DNA of 14,843 nucleotides, taken from positions 1-14,843 of the forward strand of contig JAJZCS010000023.1 in NCBI GenBank assembly GCA_021829055.1, written 5' to 3'. Shown here piece after piece: positions 1-7,574 of the stretch. Within the stretch, counting starts at the first letter, position 1. Each line of letters starts with the position of its first letter. The position numbers and the translations under genes were made by a program. A model generated the notes under the pieces. It saw nothing but the letters and a program-made list of their open reading frames with translations. It did not search any database and was not told where the DNA came from. This DNA is from Pseudomonadota bacterium (GTDB lineage: Bacteria > Pseudomonadota > Alphaproteobacteria > Acetobacterales > Acetobacteraceae).

Positions 1-444
1 TGATGAGAGACCGCGGATAAGCCAAGGGAATGTTCTATTAAGAACCCGGTCGACTGTCGGAGGCGGATTGGCACTCCTGTAAAAAAGCGCCAAAGTGACA
101 AATCTGCAGATTGGTCGATTCCAGCAGCGGAAATATACGTTCTGGGGTCTTGCGTTGAGTTCTGAGACCAGAGCTGATATTCATCAGCGCAGCGGCCTCG
201 CGAGCGAGGTCTGTTTGACCCGGGCCGCACTCTCCCTGCAGCCACGCTAAGGCCGCCAATGCCAGCACGGCCTACTTGTCTTGCAAGTACAGCACCGACA
301 CCAGGAAATTGGCGGTGCGAGGTTGCTGTACATATCTTGAGAGCCACTGATTTTTACGTGGCTGTGGCGACGATGGGAATTGCGTTCGGAATCGCTTGCA
401 ACCGGAAGCCTCAGACCGCTCCGATGCGCGTAAAGGAGACCAAG
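1..444. other. Left-edge region with no supportable gene
   Basis: I see no recognisable gene here. A minus-strand open frame at 38-268 starts with GTG directly after an in-frame stop and its translation resembles no family I know. The plus-strand frame of the downstream molybdopterin protein stays open from 259, but the residues it would add have no counterpart in the family. A short perfect inverted repeat (TACTTG / CAAGTA, 5-base loop) lies at 273-289. The region may contain the promoter of the gene at 445, but I could not pick convincing -35 and -10 boxes. Confidence 0.5.
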
Positions 445-1119
445 GTGGTTAAAAGAGACATGTTGGGAGTAGAAATGCTCGGCCAGATGAAGAACAAGCT
501 TATCAGCCGCAAGCAGGAATGGGCCCAGGAAGGTCGTCTTCTCACTGGCAAGCACGCGCCTCACGAACAGCGCCTTCCGCCTGGTCAACGGCAGGTTCAT
601 GACTGGCCCGTACTTGATCTTGGCGTGCAGCCCGATGTGTCATTGTCAGAATTCAAATTGGTCATCGATGGTGCTGTCGCGAATCCGGTAACGTTGGACT
701 GGAACGCAGTCATGGCATTGCCGCAGCACGACAGCACATCCGATATGCACTGTGTTACGCAATGGTCGCGTTTTGATAATCACTGGCGCGGTGTAGCGGC
801 CAGCACCATACTCCAGCTGGCACGGCCGAACGACGACGCGACGCATGTGTGGTTTGAATCCTATGATAATTATACAACAAATCTTCGGATCGATCAGTTC
901 GCCATGGAGGATTGTTTCCTCGTCCACACCTGGGAAGGAAAGCCTATTTCGCGCCAACATGGCGGTCCGCTGCGCGTACTTGTGCCACGCTACTATCTTT
1001 GGAAATCGGCAAAATGGATTCGCAGAATAACCTTTATGACCTTGGACCGCAAGGGGTTTTGGGAAACGCGCGGTTACAACAATAACGCCAATCCTTGGCT
1101 CGAAGAACGTTATGGCTGA
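445..1119 (+). CDS. Sulfite oxidase-like molybdopterin-dependent oxidoreductase
   Basis: This is a member of the sulfite oxidase molybdopterin-binding fold family, in the short cytosolic YuiH-like group rather than the exported MsrP group. The frame matches along its whole length: an N-terminal stretch with KQEWAQEGRLLTG, then LPPGQ, DWPVLDLGVQP, the core SDMHCVTQWSR, YTTNL, EHGGP-like QHGGPLRVLVP, WKSAKWIRRI and a C-terminal NPWLEERYG. The cysteine in MHCVTQWSR (codon 751-753, residue 103 from this start) is the expected molybdenum ligand. No signal peptide or Tat motif is visible, so a cytosolic site is inferred. The physiological substrate of this group is poorly defined, and I do not claim sulfite. 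I chose GTG at 445 because AAAGGAG at 432-438 sits 6 bases upstream. ATG at 475, preceded by GGGAG, is a good alternative that fits family N-termini better. The gene is monocistronic here and converges on the OmpA-domain gene. Confidence 0.88.
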   Translation: MVKRDMLGVEMLGQMKNKLISRKQEWAQEGRLLTGKHAPHEQRLPPGQRQVHDWPVLDLGVQPDVSLSEFKLVIDGAVANPVTLDWNAVMALPQHDSTSDMHCVTQWSRFDNHWRGVAASTILQLARPNDDATHVWFESYDNYTTNLRIDQFAMEDCFLVHTWEGKPISRQHGGPLRVLVPRYYLWKSAKWIRRITFMTLDRKGFWETRGYNNNANPWLEERYG

Positions 1120-1232
1120 CCTGCCGTGACCCGGCATCATGCCCTCCCCACGAGAATTTGAATTGTTGAGGGCAAAAAACTGCAAATCGACCTATGTGTT
1201 GAGCACCACGCGTTGTGCGTTTGTCTGTCAAT

Positions 1233-1259
1233 AACAGGCCAATAGTCGTCCTGTTTTTT
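1233..1259 (+). terminator. Candidate rho-independent terminator
   Basis: A perfect 6-bp stem AACAGG / CCTGTT with an 11-base loop is followed directly by four further T residues, giving a run of six Ts counting the stem end. It lies 114 bases after the stop of the molybdopterin gene and before the convergent OmpA-domain gene, where a plus-strand terminator is expected. The stem is short, so strength is uncertain. On the minus strand there is no T-run after the stem. Confidence 0.5.
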
Positions 1260-1292
1260 CGAATCGCGTCAAACAGTTCCATTGACAATATG

Positions 1293-1949
1293 CTACCGTC
1301 CAAGATTAACGATTTCCACGCGACGATTGCGTGGATTCGGCGTCTGGGGGGGAGTGGGAACGAGTAGATCTTTCTCACCAACGCCGTAGTCATCTAGGTG
1401 CTTTGGAGAGATATGAAAATTCTTTTCAAGATAGATCGCTACTGCCCTCGCTCGGGTGGCTGACAGCACGAGGTTTGCCGACCGCTGACCGACAGTATCA
1501 GTGTGACCAATTACGCCAAACCTGTATCCTGCAAGACTGTGGTCGGACAATGCGCGGCCTACTTGATCGAGTTGCGCTTTCGCGGCGGGCGTCAGCTTTG
1601 ATGAACCCATGCTGAAGTCGATGTCTAGATTAACTGACTGGGTGCGTGGCATCTTGTGTTCGCCACCTGATCTAACCCGCGCACGCTTTACGGCGGTTGC
1701 GCCCGGGGGGGGCGCTCCTCCAACGTCGAGATGGGTCTGAGTTTTCCTTGGCACCTGCCTAGACCCTTTTGTGCCTGCCGGTGACGTCGGCTTTTCGATC
1801 CCGCGCGTGGTCGCGGATGGGGGAGGCGACGGCTCTAAGGCTTGCACGATCTGTTGCGTCGTTGGACCACTTGCCCAGGACTGTGTAGAACTCCACAACG
1901 CAGCTGCCAAAGATATCGTACATAAAATCGTTCGCTTCTTTTGTCCCAT
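1293..1949 (-). CDS. OmpA-family C-terminal domain protein, secreted
   Basis: The 218-residue product is a periplasmic or outer-membrane-associated protein that probably binds peptidoglycan. It starts with a signal peptide: MGQKKR, a hydrophobic core, and a likely cleavage after SWA at residue 26. A proline-rich, basic linker covers about residues 35-100. The OmpA-like domain spans about 105-218 and shows GHTDTVG at 148-154, LSATRARAV at 162-170 and NRRVEIV near the end. Asp151 and Arg166 have the same 15-residue spacing as the diaminopimelate-contacting Asp271 and Arg286 of E. coli OmpA. There is no room for an N-terminal beta-barrel, so this is not a classical OmpA porin. I chose ATG at 1949 because AAGGA lies a few bases upstream and the signal peptide begins there; the frame stays open upstream to 2087, but that extension would bury the signal peptide. 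It is convergent with the gene on its left and faces away from cydA. Confidence 0.85.
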   Translation of the reverse strand: MGQKKRTILCTISLAAALWSSTQSWASGPTTQQIVQALEPSPPPSATTRGIEKPTSPAGTKGSRQVPRKTQTHLDVGGAPPPGATAVKRARVRSGGEHKMPRTQSVNLDIDFSMGSSKLTPAAKAQLDQVGRALSDHSLAGYRFGVIGHTDTVGQRSANLVLSATRARAVAIYLEKNFHISPKHLDDYGVGEKDLLVPTPPQTPNPRNRRVEIVNLGR

Positions 1950-2790
1950 CGTACGTCCTTGTCGCAATTCACTGGATTGTATCACGGGATGAGGACCACG
2001 AAAACGAAGGCGTTTTATGCCCGCATGGAAGCACCGTAGCGGCCATTTCATTTCGATGTCGGCATTCAGGCCGCAGACACTCAACATTAAGGTATTCAGA
2101 AAATCCGATCATGTGTCGGACCACTGATAATGAGGTGTATCTCACTCGCACCTACAGCATTGCCTTATGGTCCAGATGAATGTCGTTCAAAAAAAACAAA
2201 AATGGGTACGACGCTATTGTCAATTCAAGCCTCTTGCACTGTATACGATCTCCACTTGACCTATCTTCAGCCTAAAGGCATGCTCTGGTCATTAGCCGCG
2301 AGCTGCAGCAGTAACGGTTGATATCGAGTCCCTGGTGCAGCTCTGAATTAGAACGATCCACGGCAACGACGCGTCAATTCTAACGCATAAATTTTATGTG
2401 GCCATCTGCCTCCCATGTCTTTGAAAAGTGATTTTGAACCAAGGACTTGCGTTAGTTGCGTATCGCGCCTTAAAAGCAGAGCGTCATATTCAACCTCATC
2501 TAAAATGACAGGCGCTTCCGTTCTGCAGCGCAATCAGGGAAATTTTCGGCTCTTCACGTTTCAAAATGCAAAGACTTGACTCGTCGATATGCATGAAAAT
2601 TCAGATGTGGAAGAAGTGGAAGGCCGCCGATATCCAGCACATCACGAATTCCTGATCGCATAATAGGGAGGAGGTTGTCGACGAGGCCTTGAATACGAAG
2701 GCTTTAGGTCGACATTCGGCGAGTAGGAAATGGTTGCTCCATCATCCGACCCACGGACCGATCCTACGATCCATGAGTCGAGGATATGTC
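1950..2790. other. Long gap between divergent genes, no convincing gene
   Basis: About 840 bases separate the divergent OmpA-domain and cydA starts. Open frames here (for example 2130-2321 plus and 2348-2533 minus) give proteins I do not recognise. Visible items are a 5-bp inverted repeat TCCGA / TCGGA at 2103-2119, a TTGACT at 2576-2581 that could be a -35 box but lacks a good -10 partner, two very short overlapping plus-strand frames at 2589-2663 and 2593-2655, and a strong Shine-Dalgarno-like AGGGAGGAGG at 2665-2674. I found no clear FNR/ANR-type box (TTGAT-N4-ATCAA). The region may hold cyd regulation, decayed genes, or both. Confidence 0.5.
1976..2004 (-). promoter_or_regulatory. Candidate promoter of the OmpA-domain gene
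   Basis: Read on the minus strand, TACAAT (1981-1976) matches the -10 consensus in five of six bases and lies 26 bases before the chosen start codon. Seventeen bases further upstream is TTTTCG (2004-1999), a poor -35 box. Transcription would start near 1969, leaving a leader of about 20 bases that contains the ribosome-binding site. The call is based on motif and position only. Confidence 0.38.
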
Positions 2791-4200
2791 ATGACACGAT
2801 TTGTTACAGCGCCACTCGCAATTCAACTGGCACGCGCCCAATTTGGCTTTACTATTGCATTTCATATCATGTTTCCGGCGTTCTCAATCGGCCTTGCCGC
2901 TTATTTGGTCGTGCTGGAGCTGATGTGGCTAGTGACAAAAAAAACAGTTTACCTCGATACATACAAGTATTGGCTAAAAGTTTTTGCTGTTATCTTTGCC
3001 ATTGGTGTTGTCTCAGGGCTGGTCATGGCCTATGAGATCGGTGCTAACTGGAGTGGATATTCAAACAGGGTCGGCCCAATTCTGGGGCCGTTGCTGGCAT
3101 GGGAAACATTGACCGCATTCTTCTTAGAGGCTGGTTTCCTTGGAATCATGCTGTTTGGATTAAGCCGAGTGGGACCACGGTTACATTTTCTTGCGACAAC
3201 CTTGGTGTCAATCGGAACGCTGCTTTCCGCGACATGGATTTTGGCCGCAAATTCCTGGATGCAGACGCCGCGGGGCTACACGATAGGGTCAAATGGAACA
3301 TTTGAGCCGCGAAATTGGTTGAAGATTATTTTCAACCCTGATTTTCCTTATGAGTGGCTGCACATGCTTATGGCCGCGTTTTTGGCAACCGCTTTCGCCG
3401 TAGGGGCGGTTGGAGCATTTCACTTGTTACGGAATAAGCACAACCAGGTCAGCCGATTAATGTTCTCTATGGCGATGTGGATGGCGGCGTTCGTCACACC
3501 TGTACAAGGTTTCATCGGTGATCAATCCGGCCGCGAGGTGTGGCGCGACCAGCCGATAAAACTCGCTGCTATCGAGGGCGATTTTCATACAAAAGCAGGA
3601 CAGGCATTGCATCTGTTTGGCCTGCCAGACAGAGCGCTGGGAACACTGTTGTATGACATAAAGATTCCTCGGCTGGGATCCTTAATTGTGACTCACTCAA
3701 TGCACGGAGTAATACAAGGTCTTGATGCCTTTTCGAGGCGGGACTGGCCGGTCCTTATACCAACATTCGTGGGGTTCAGGATTATGATTGGAATATGGAG
3801 CCTCATGATGATATTGGGCTTAGCGTCGCTGTGGCTTCGTTTCAAAGGTCGGCTATTTGATAACAGGCTCTTCATGAAGGCTGCAATGGCGATGGGTCCT
3901 GCCGGTTTCATTGCGATTATCGCCGGGTGGGTTGTTACAGAAACTGGCCGACAGCCATGGACTGTATACGGTCTCCTTAGAACAGCACAGAGTGCTTCAC
4001 CGTTAACAGTCGGAGAATTGTTATGGTCGTTCGGGATTATTATCGTATTATATTTTTTTATCTTCGGAACCGGTATCAGATATGTGTTGCAGATGATGGC
4101 GCGCGAGCCGGTCCTGGATGAACCGGATCTCGAGGGAGATAAGCCGATGCGAAGCCATGGGCCAAAGGGGCTTCATGGAGGTGTTTCCAGAGTCAAATAA
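2791..4200 (+). CDS. cydA: Cytochrome bd-type quinol oxidase subunit I (CIO type)
   Basis: This is the haem-carrying subunit of a cytochrome bd oxidase, an inner-membrane enzyme that oxidises quinol and reduces oxygen to water. The 469-residue product has several long hydrophobic segments and the family's key residues: His25 in AFHIMFPAF (haem b595 ligand), His191 in WLHMLMAAF and Met332 in FRIMIG (haem b558 ligands), Glu105 and Glu113 in ETLTAFFLEAGF (proton-path acids), and GREVWRDQPIKLAAIEGDF with Lys257 and Glu262 in the quinol loop. GRQPW lies at 386-390. The Q-loop is short, which marks the cyanide-insensitive (CioA-like) class. I chose ATG at 2791 because AGGA at 2781-2784 precedes it and FVTAPLAIQLARAQF fits family N-termini. 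The frame is open back to a TTG at 2689, but those 34 extra residues look unlike the family. cydB follows after 14 bases. No cydDC assembly-transporter genes are in view. Confidence 0.96.
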   Translation: MTRFVTAPLAIQLARAQFGFTIAFHIMFPAFSIGLAAYLVVLELMWLVTKKTVYLDTYKYWLKVFAVIFAIGVVSGLVMAYEIGANWSGYSNRVGPILGPLLAWETLTAFFLEAGFLGIMLFGLSRVGPRLHFLATTLVSIGTLLSATWILAANSWMQTPRGYTIGSNGTFEPRNWLKIIFNPDFPYEWLHMLMAAFLATAFAVGAVGAFHLLRNKHNQVSRLMFSMAMWMAAFVTPVQGFIGDQSGREVWRDQPIKLAAIEGDFHTKAGQALHLFGLPDRALGTLLYDIKIPRLGSLIVTHSMHGVIQGLDAFSRRDWPVLIPTFVGFRIMIGIWSLMMILGLASLWLRFKGRLFDNRLFMKAAMAMGPAGFIAIIAGWVVTETGRQPWTVYGLLRTAQSASPLTVGELLWSFGIIIVLYFFIFGTGIRYVLQMMAREPVLDEPDLEGDKPMRSHGPKGLHGGVSRVK

Positions 4201-4214
4201 GCGGAGCATGCGCC

Positions 4215-5243
4215 ATGATCAACAGTCATTCGCTTCCAGTTATCTGGGGTTTTATCATTGCATTTGTAATTTTTGCATATGTAACTCTTGACGGTTTTGA
4301 TCTCGGCGTCGGGGTGCTATTTGCCGCTGAACGGGAACGGCCGGAGCGCGATGTCATGGTTGATTCGATCGCGCCTGTCTGGGACGGTAACGAGACATGG
4401 CTTGTTCTCGGCGGGTCATTTCTCTATGGTGCTTTTCCAGTAGCGTACAGCGTGATTCTACCTGCTGTTTATCCAGTGATCATTACGATGCTTATGGCGT
4501 TAATTCTGCGCGGCGTATCGTTTGAATTTCGGTTCAGGGCGACAACGGAGCGAGGACGGCGGAACTGGGATGCCGGACTAATGAGTGGATCGATTATTGC
4601 GGGTTTCTGTCAAGGTGTGATTCTTGGCGCTGTTCTCCACGGAATACCGGTGTCGAATATGCAATTTACCGGTGGAGCGCTTCGTTGGTTTTCATACTTT
4701 TCGATATTTACTGGCTTTGCTGTGGTTCTTGCCTACGCTTTCCTAGGCTCAACGTGGCTGATATGGCGCACTGATGGCGGATTGCAGGCTCGGATGCGGA
4801 AGATTGCGGTAAAACTGGCCGTGGCGATGTTGGGACTGGTTCTGGTATTTAGTTGTTGGACACCAATGTTGCATCATGGCTTTGCACAACGTTGGTTTAG
4901 CGGCTCTGGTGTTCTGGCAACGGCCCTTGCGTCTCTGGTATTGATCAGCCTTTTTTATGGTTTGTTTCACGGGTTAAGGAAAGTGGGGGTGACAAAACGT
5001 GACTGGGCGCCGTTTGTTTTTGCCATAACAATATTTTTTGTGAATTTTGCAGGCGTTGGATATTCTCTCTATCCAAATATTGTTCCGCCTACCTTGACAA
5101 TCTGGCTTGCGTCATCACCCGTGAGCTCCCAGTTGTTTCTGCTGATTGGTGCAGGGGTCATGATTCCGATTATCGTAGGCTACAATATTTTCGCATACTA
5201 CGTGTTTCGGGGGAAGATAGATGCGAGCGCTTACTACCATTGA
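4215..5243 (+). CDS. cydB: Cytochrome bd-type quinol oxidase subunit II (CIO type)
   Basis: The 342-residue membrane protein is the partner of CydA in the bd oxidase. Characteristic features are YVTLDGFDLGVG at 22-33 with Asp29, the WDGNETWLVLGG signature at 56-67, RGVSFEFRF near residue 100, and alternating hydrophobic segments to the C-terminus. Length is normal for the CioB/CydB family (about 335-380). CGGAG at 4202-4206 lies 8 bases before the ATG, and the start is 14 bases after the cydA stop, so the two genes are almost certainly co-transcribed and co-translated. The stretch shows many T-rich codons, as expected for a membrane protein. Its stop is 4 bases before the small DUF2474 gene. 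Confidence 0.96.
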   Translation: MINSHSLPVIWGFIIAFVIFAYVTLDGFDLGVGVLFAAERERPERDVMVDSIAPVWDGNETWLVLGGSFLYGAFPVAYSVILPAVYPVIITMLMALILRGVSFEFRFRATTERGRRNWDAGLMSGSIIAGFCQGVILGAVLHGIPVSNMQFTGGALRWFSYFSIFTGFAVVLAYAFLGSTWLIWRTDGGLQARMRKIAVKLAVAMLGLVLVFSCWTPMLHHGFAQRWFSGSGVLATALASLVLISLFYGLFHGLRKVGVTKRDWAPFVFAITIFFVNFAGVGYSLYPNIVPPTLTIWLASSPVSSQLFLLIGAGVMIPIIVGYNIFAYYVFRGKIDASAYYH

Positions 5244-5247
5244 CAAC

Positions 5248-5376
5248 ATGATGAATCGGTTTTGCTCTGGATGTCCACGACTGAGGAAGTTGATCTGGTT
5301 CGTTTTAATCTATGCGGCAGGAACTGCAGCATTTGCAGCGTTGATGCTCGGACTACGCGCGTTGTCACCAGCATAG
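5248..5376 (+). CDS. DUF2474-type small membrane protein of the bd oxidase operon
   Basis: This is a 42-residue protein directly after cydB. It has a basic segment (RLRK at 11-14) followed by one transmembrane helix, LIWFVLIYAAGTAAFAALML at about 15-34. DUF2474 proteins are single-helix proteins found just downstream of CIO-type cydB genes, and this one has the right position, size and K-L-x-W-F start of the helix. By analogy with CydX of E. coli it may be an accessory subunit, but that is inference. The start is ATG at 5248, with a second in-frame ATG at 5251; no strong Shine-Dalgarno is seen, so translation may be coupled to cydB, whose stop lies 4 bases upstream. A CxxC (Cys6 to Cys9) precedes the helix, which I do not recall as typical of the family. 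A longer frame in another phase (5262-5546) overlaps it and is judged spurious. Confidence 0.8.
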   Translation: MMNRFCSGCPRLRKLIWFVLIYAAGTAAFAALMLGLRALSPA

Positions 5377-6413
5377 CCAACAGCGATCGTGCGTCCTCTC
5401 GACATCAGAATCTGATATCATCGAGCTGCCAGAAAAATCAACTTTTTTATCTTTGTGGATATATTTACGTCTTCGCTGTTATGATATTTTACTTTTCGCT
5501 TATGATCGTTCCCGCTGCGGAAATCAAAGGAAACCTGGAAAGCTGATGTGGACCGTGTCCCGGCGACGCCGATAGCCGGTACGGTGTCATGAATCATTCT
5601 AACGTTCTGGTTCGGGGTACGCTGTGAGCTGCGCCACGCTATTTGAATCTGAGCAAGGGCTTACGATGACAGCTCAGAACTGCCGTGGTATGAAACAACT
5701 CAAACGCTAGACAGAGCTGGGTAAGAGGTACGGAAATCATGGTGCAAAAGTCACTGCTCCTGCCTTCAAGGTCACTGGCATCGGTGGCGCTTTGCGGTCG
5801 AGCCTTGGCAGAGAGTCATGTGCGTCGCCGGGGGATGCACGATGGGGTGACTTCGGTACTGCGCGCTGCGATGAGAGTTGGGCGTGGGTTCTGGATCATC
5901 GTGTCTTTATGACACCTGCACAACGTTGTGTCTGCGAGTGCACTGACTCATACGAAGGATAAAGGAACGCGGGCGAGTTTGCGCAAGATTATGTCGGCAG
6001 ATTTTGTCGAGATGAAGGGCTTTGGGTTGGCATTGTACTTCTGGAGATAGCGTTTGATGGCGGACTGCAGATCGACGATGGATCGGAAGACGCCGCGGCG
6101 AATGCGCTGGCGGGTGATTTTGGAGAAAGAATTCTCGACCGTGTTGAACCATAAGGCGGAGATTGGGGTGGTTGGGGGTCGCATACCGCCGTTTGATATA
6201 TGGGGCAGGGCCCGAAGCTACGTGTTGCTTGCCTTTTTTTGGCAGGCTATGCGAACGGGTACGAGAGGCTGATTATCATGGTGGAGATCGGTTCAGTTCT
6301 TAGAATATTTATACGCGAGCTGATGGATTCGATAAACAAGCAGGCAAGAATTCCGACAACCTGGCTAGCGGGCGACGCGAAAGGAGAATCAACAAGGCGG
6401 ACGTCGAAGCCGA
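5377..6413. other. Decayed intergenic island around an IS630 remnant
   Basis: About 1 kb lies between the cyd operon and zapE. The only recognisable content is the IS630-family transposase stump described separately. At 5400-5426 there is an imperfect palindrome with core ATCAG-AAT-CTGAT flanked by TCGA on both sides, possibly an operator or part of a weak structure. The rest (5430-5947 and 6185-6413) contains only short frames that match no family I know. The stop-rich, featureless look suggests old inserted or degraded sequence. A terminator for the cyd operon is expected here, but I found no convincing one. Confidence 0.5.
5948..6184 (-). pseudogene. IS630-family transposase, C-terminal fragment
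   Basis: The frame encodes about 78 residues that match the end of IS630-family DDE transposases: TPISALWFNTVENSF corresponds to the TPxSxxWLNxVExxF block, whose glutamate is the last DDE catalytic residue. Then follow QRIRRGVFRS, a helix with AIKRYLQKYNANPKPF, and TKSADIIL. A full protein of this family is about 340 residues, so the first three quarters, including the helix-turn-helix DNA-binding part and the two catalytic aspartates, are missing. The match fades right at the 5' end near 6184, where the deletion or rearrangement breakpoint must lie. It cannot be an active transposase. I could not identify terminal inverted repeats. Confidence 0.82.
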
Positions 6414-7574
6414 ATGTTGGATAAACCTGCGATGTCTTCAGCCATTGGGGTTCTCGGGGAATACCGTGCCCTGATTGAGGCCGGCAGACTCGAAGCCGAC
6501 CCCGCGCAGACCCGCGCAGCAGAGCGCCTTGATGCTCTATGGCGGCGCTTGCGCGGATATGATCCGTACCCTTCGAAGGTAGTATCCCACAACGGGTGGC
6601 TCGGGAGGCTGCTGAACCGCAAGCGGGTGGACGAAGCACCAGACGATTACCCTTCAGGATTGTACCTTGTCGGTGAAGTTGGACATGGCAAATCAATGCT
6701 GATGGATCTGTTTTTCGAGCAGGCCGAAGTAAAACGAAAGCGTCGAATTCATTTTCATCAGTTCATGCAGGAGGTGCATGCTAGGCTCCATCGGGTCCAT
6801 CGGGCAGATATGGATGTCGATCCAATGGAGGTGATCGCTGCATCAATTGCTGCTGAAGCGGCGCTGTTGTGCTTTGACGAATTCCAGGTTCTGGACATTG
6901 GCGACGGCCAGATTTTGGCCCGTCTGTTTGAAGGGCTATTTTCGCGTGCGGTTGTCGTGGTGGCCACGTCGAATACACCTCCCGACGACTTGCTGCGAGG
7001 CGGGACTGGATGCGACTTGTTGCGTCCATTTATCGATCTGTTGAAGCGTCATCTGGATGTGCTTGTATTGGAGGCGGCACGGGACTATCGGCGCGACCGC
7101 TTGCGCGGGATTGCCACCTGGTACGCGCCTGCAAACGACGACGCCAGGAAGGCGCTCGATGCAATTTTTGCTAATCTGGCCGGAGGCGCAATACCGCGAA
7201 CCGAGATCTTGCGGGTTTTTGGCCGCAACCTGGAAGTGCCGATCGCGGCGAATGGGGTCGCCAGGTTCGATTTTGCAACATTGTGCGCCCGCGCGCTGGG
7301 ATCGGGTGATTTTCTTGCGATCGCAACGCATTTTCCAACGGTATTGATTGATGGAATACCGAAGCTTTTACCAAGCAACTTTGACCAGGTGCGACGCTTC
7401 ATCACGTTGGTCGACGCACTCTACGAGCATCGGGTCAAGCTCTATGCCTCGGCGGCCGCGCCCCCATCTGCGCTTTACCTTGCTGGCGAAGGAACAAAGC
7501 TCTTCGAGCGAACGCTCTCTCGGCTCGAGGAGATGCAGAGTGAAGCCTACGCTACACTTGCACATTTACCATGA
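6414..7574 (+). CDS. zapE: ZapE/AFG1-family ATPase
   Basis: The 386-residue product is an AFG1-like P-loop ATPase (AAA-type). Bacterial ZapE is linked to cell division at the Z-ring under stress and mitochondrial AFG1 to inner-membrane protein quality control; the role here is inferred from family. Visible motifs are the N-terminal EYRALIEAGRLEADPAQ, Walker A GEVGHGKS at 87-94, HFHQFMQEVHARLH, Walker B LLCFDE at 151-156 followed by FQVLDIGD, and the sensor-like VVVATSNTPPDDL with Asn187. Length is normal for the family (about 350-400). The ATG at 6414 has no good Shine-Dalgarno; an AAGGAG at 6381-6386 is 27 bases upstream and no start codon follows it in frame. ATG at 6432 is a possible alternative. 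The frame is closed upstream by TAG at 6366. A 327-base gap separates it from sucA. Confidence 0.95.
   Translation: MLDKPAMSSAIGVLGEYRALIEAGRLEADPAQTRAAERLDALWRRLRGYDPYPSKVVSHNGWLGRLLNRKRVDEAPDDYPSGLYLVGEVGHGKSMLMDLFFEQAEVKRKRRIHFHQFMQEVHARLHRVHRADMDVDPMEVIAASIAAEAALLCFDEFQVLDIGDGQILARLFEGLFSRAVVVVATSNTPPDDLLRGGTGCDLLRPFIDLLKRHLDVLVLEAARDYRRDRLRGIATWYAPANDDARKALDAIFANLAGGAIPRTEILRVFGRNLEVPIAANGVARFDFATLCARALGSGDFLAIATHFPTVLIDGIPKLLPSNFDQVRRFITLVDALYEHRVKLYASAAAPPSALYLAGEGTKLFERTLSRLEEMQSEAYATLAHLP

Noticed and set aside
38..268. Minus-strand frame of 76 codons at the left edge
   Set aside because: It starts with GTG two codons after an in-frame stop, has no clear ribosome-binding site, and its translation matches no family I recognise.
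1141..1179. Inverted repeat GCCCTC / GAGGGC after the molybdopterin gene, as a terminator
   Set aside because: The loop is 21 bases and the stem is followed by As rather than Ts on the plus strand; on the minus strand there is no T-run after the stem.
2348..2533. 61-codon minus-strand frame in the gap before cydA
   Set aside because: No recognisable motif and no support from context; kept only as part of the gap description.
2689..2790. 34-residue N-terminal extension of CydA from the TTG at 2689
   Set aside because: The added residues are basic and non-conserved, would precede the first transmembrane helix oddly, and the ATG at 2791 has its own well-placed ribosome-binding site.
5395..5450. 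Palindrome around ATCAG-AAT-CTGAT plus a later T-run as a terminator for the cyd operon
   Set aside because: The T-run is about 20 bases beyond the stem, so it is not a standard rho-independent terminator.
5262..5546. 94-codon plus-strand frame after cydB
   Set aside because: It overlaps the DUF2474 frame in another phase, and only the latter has the expected helix and position; no family resemblance was seen.
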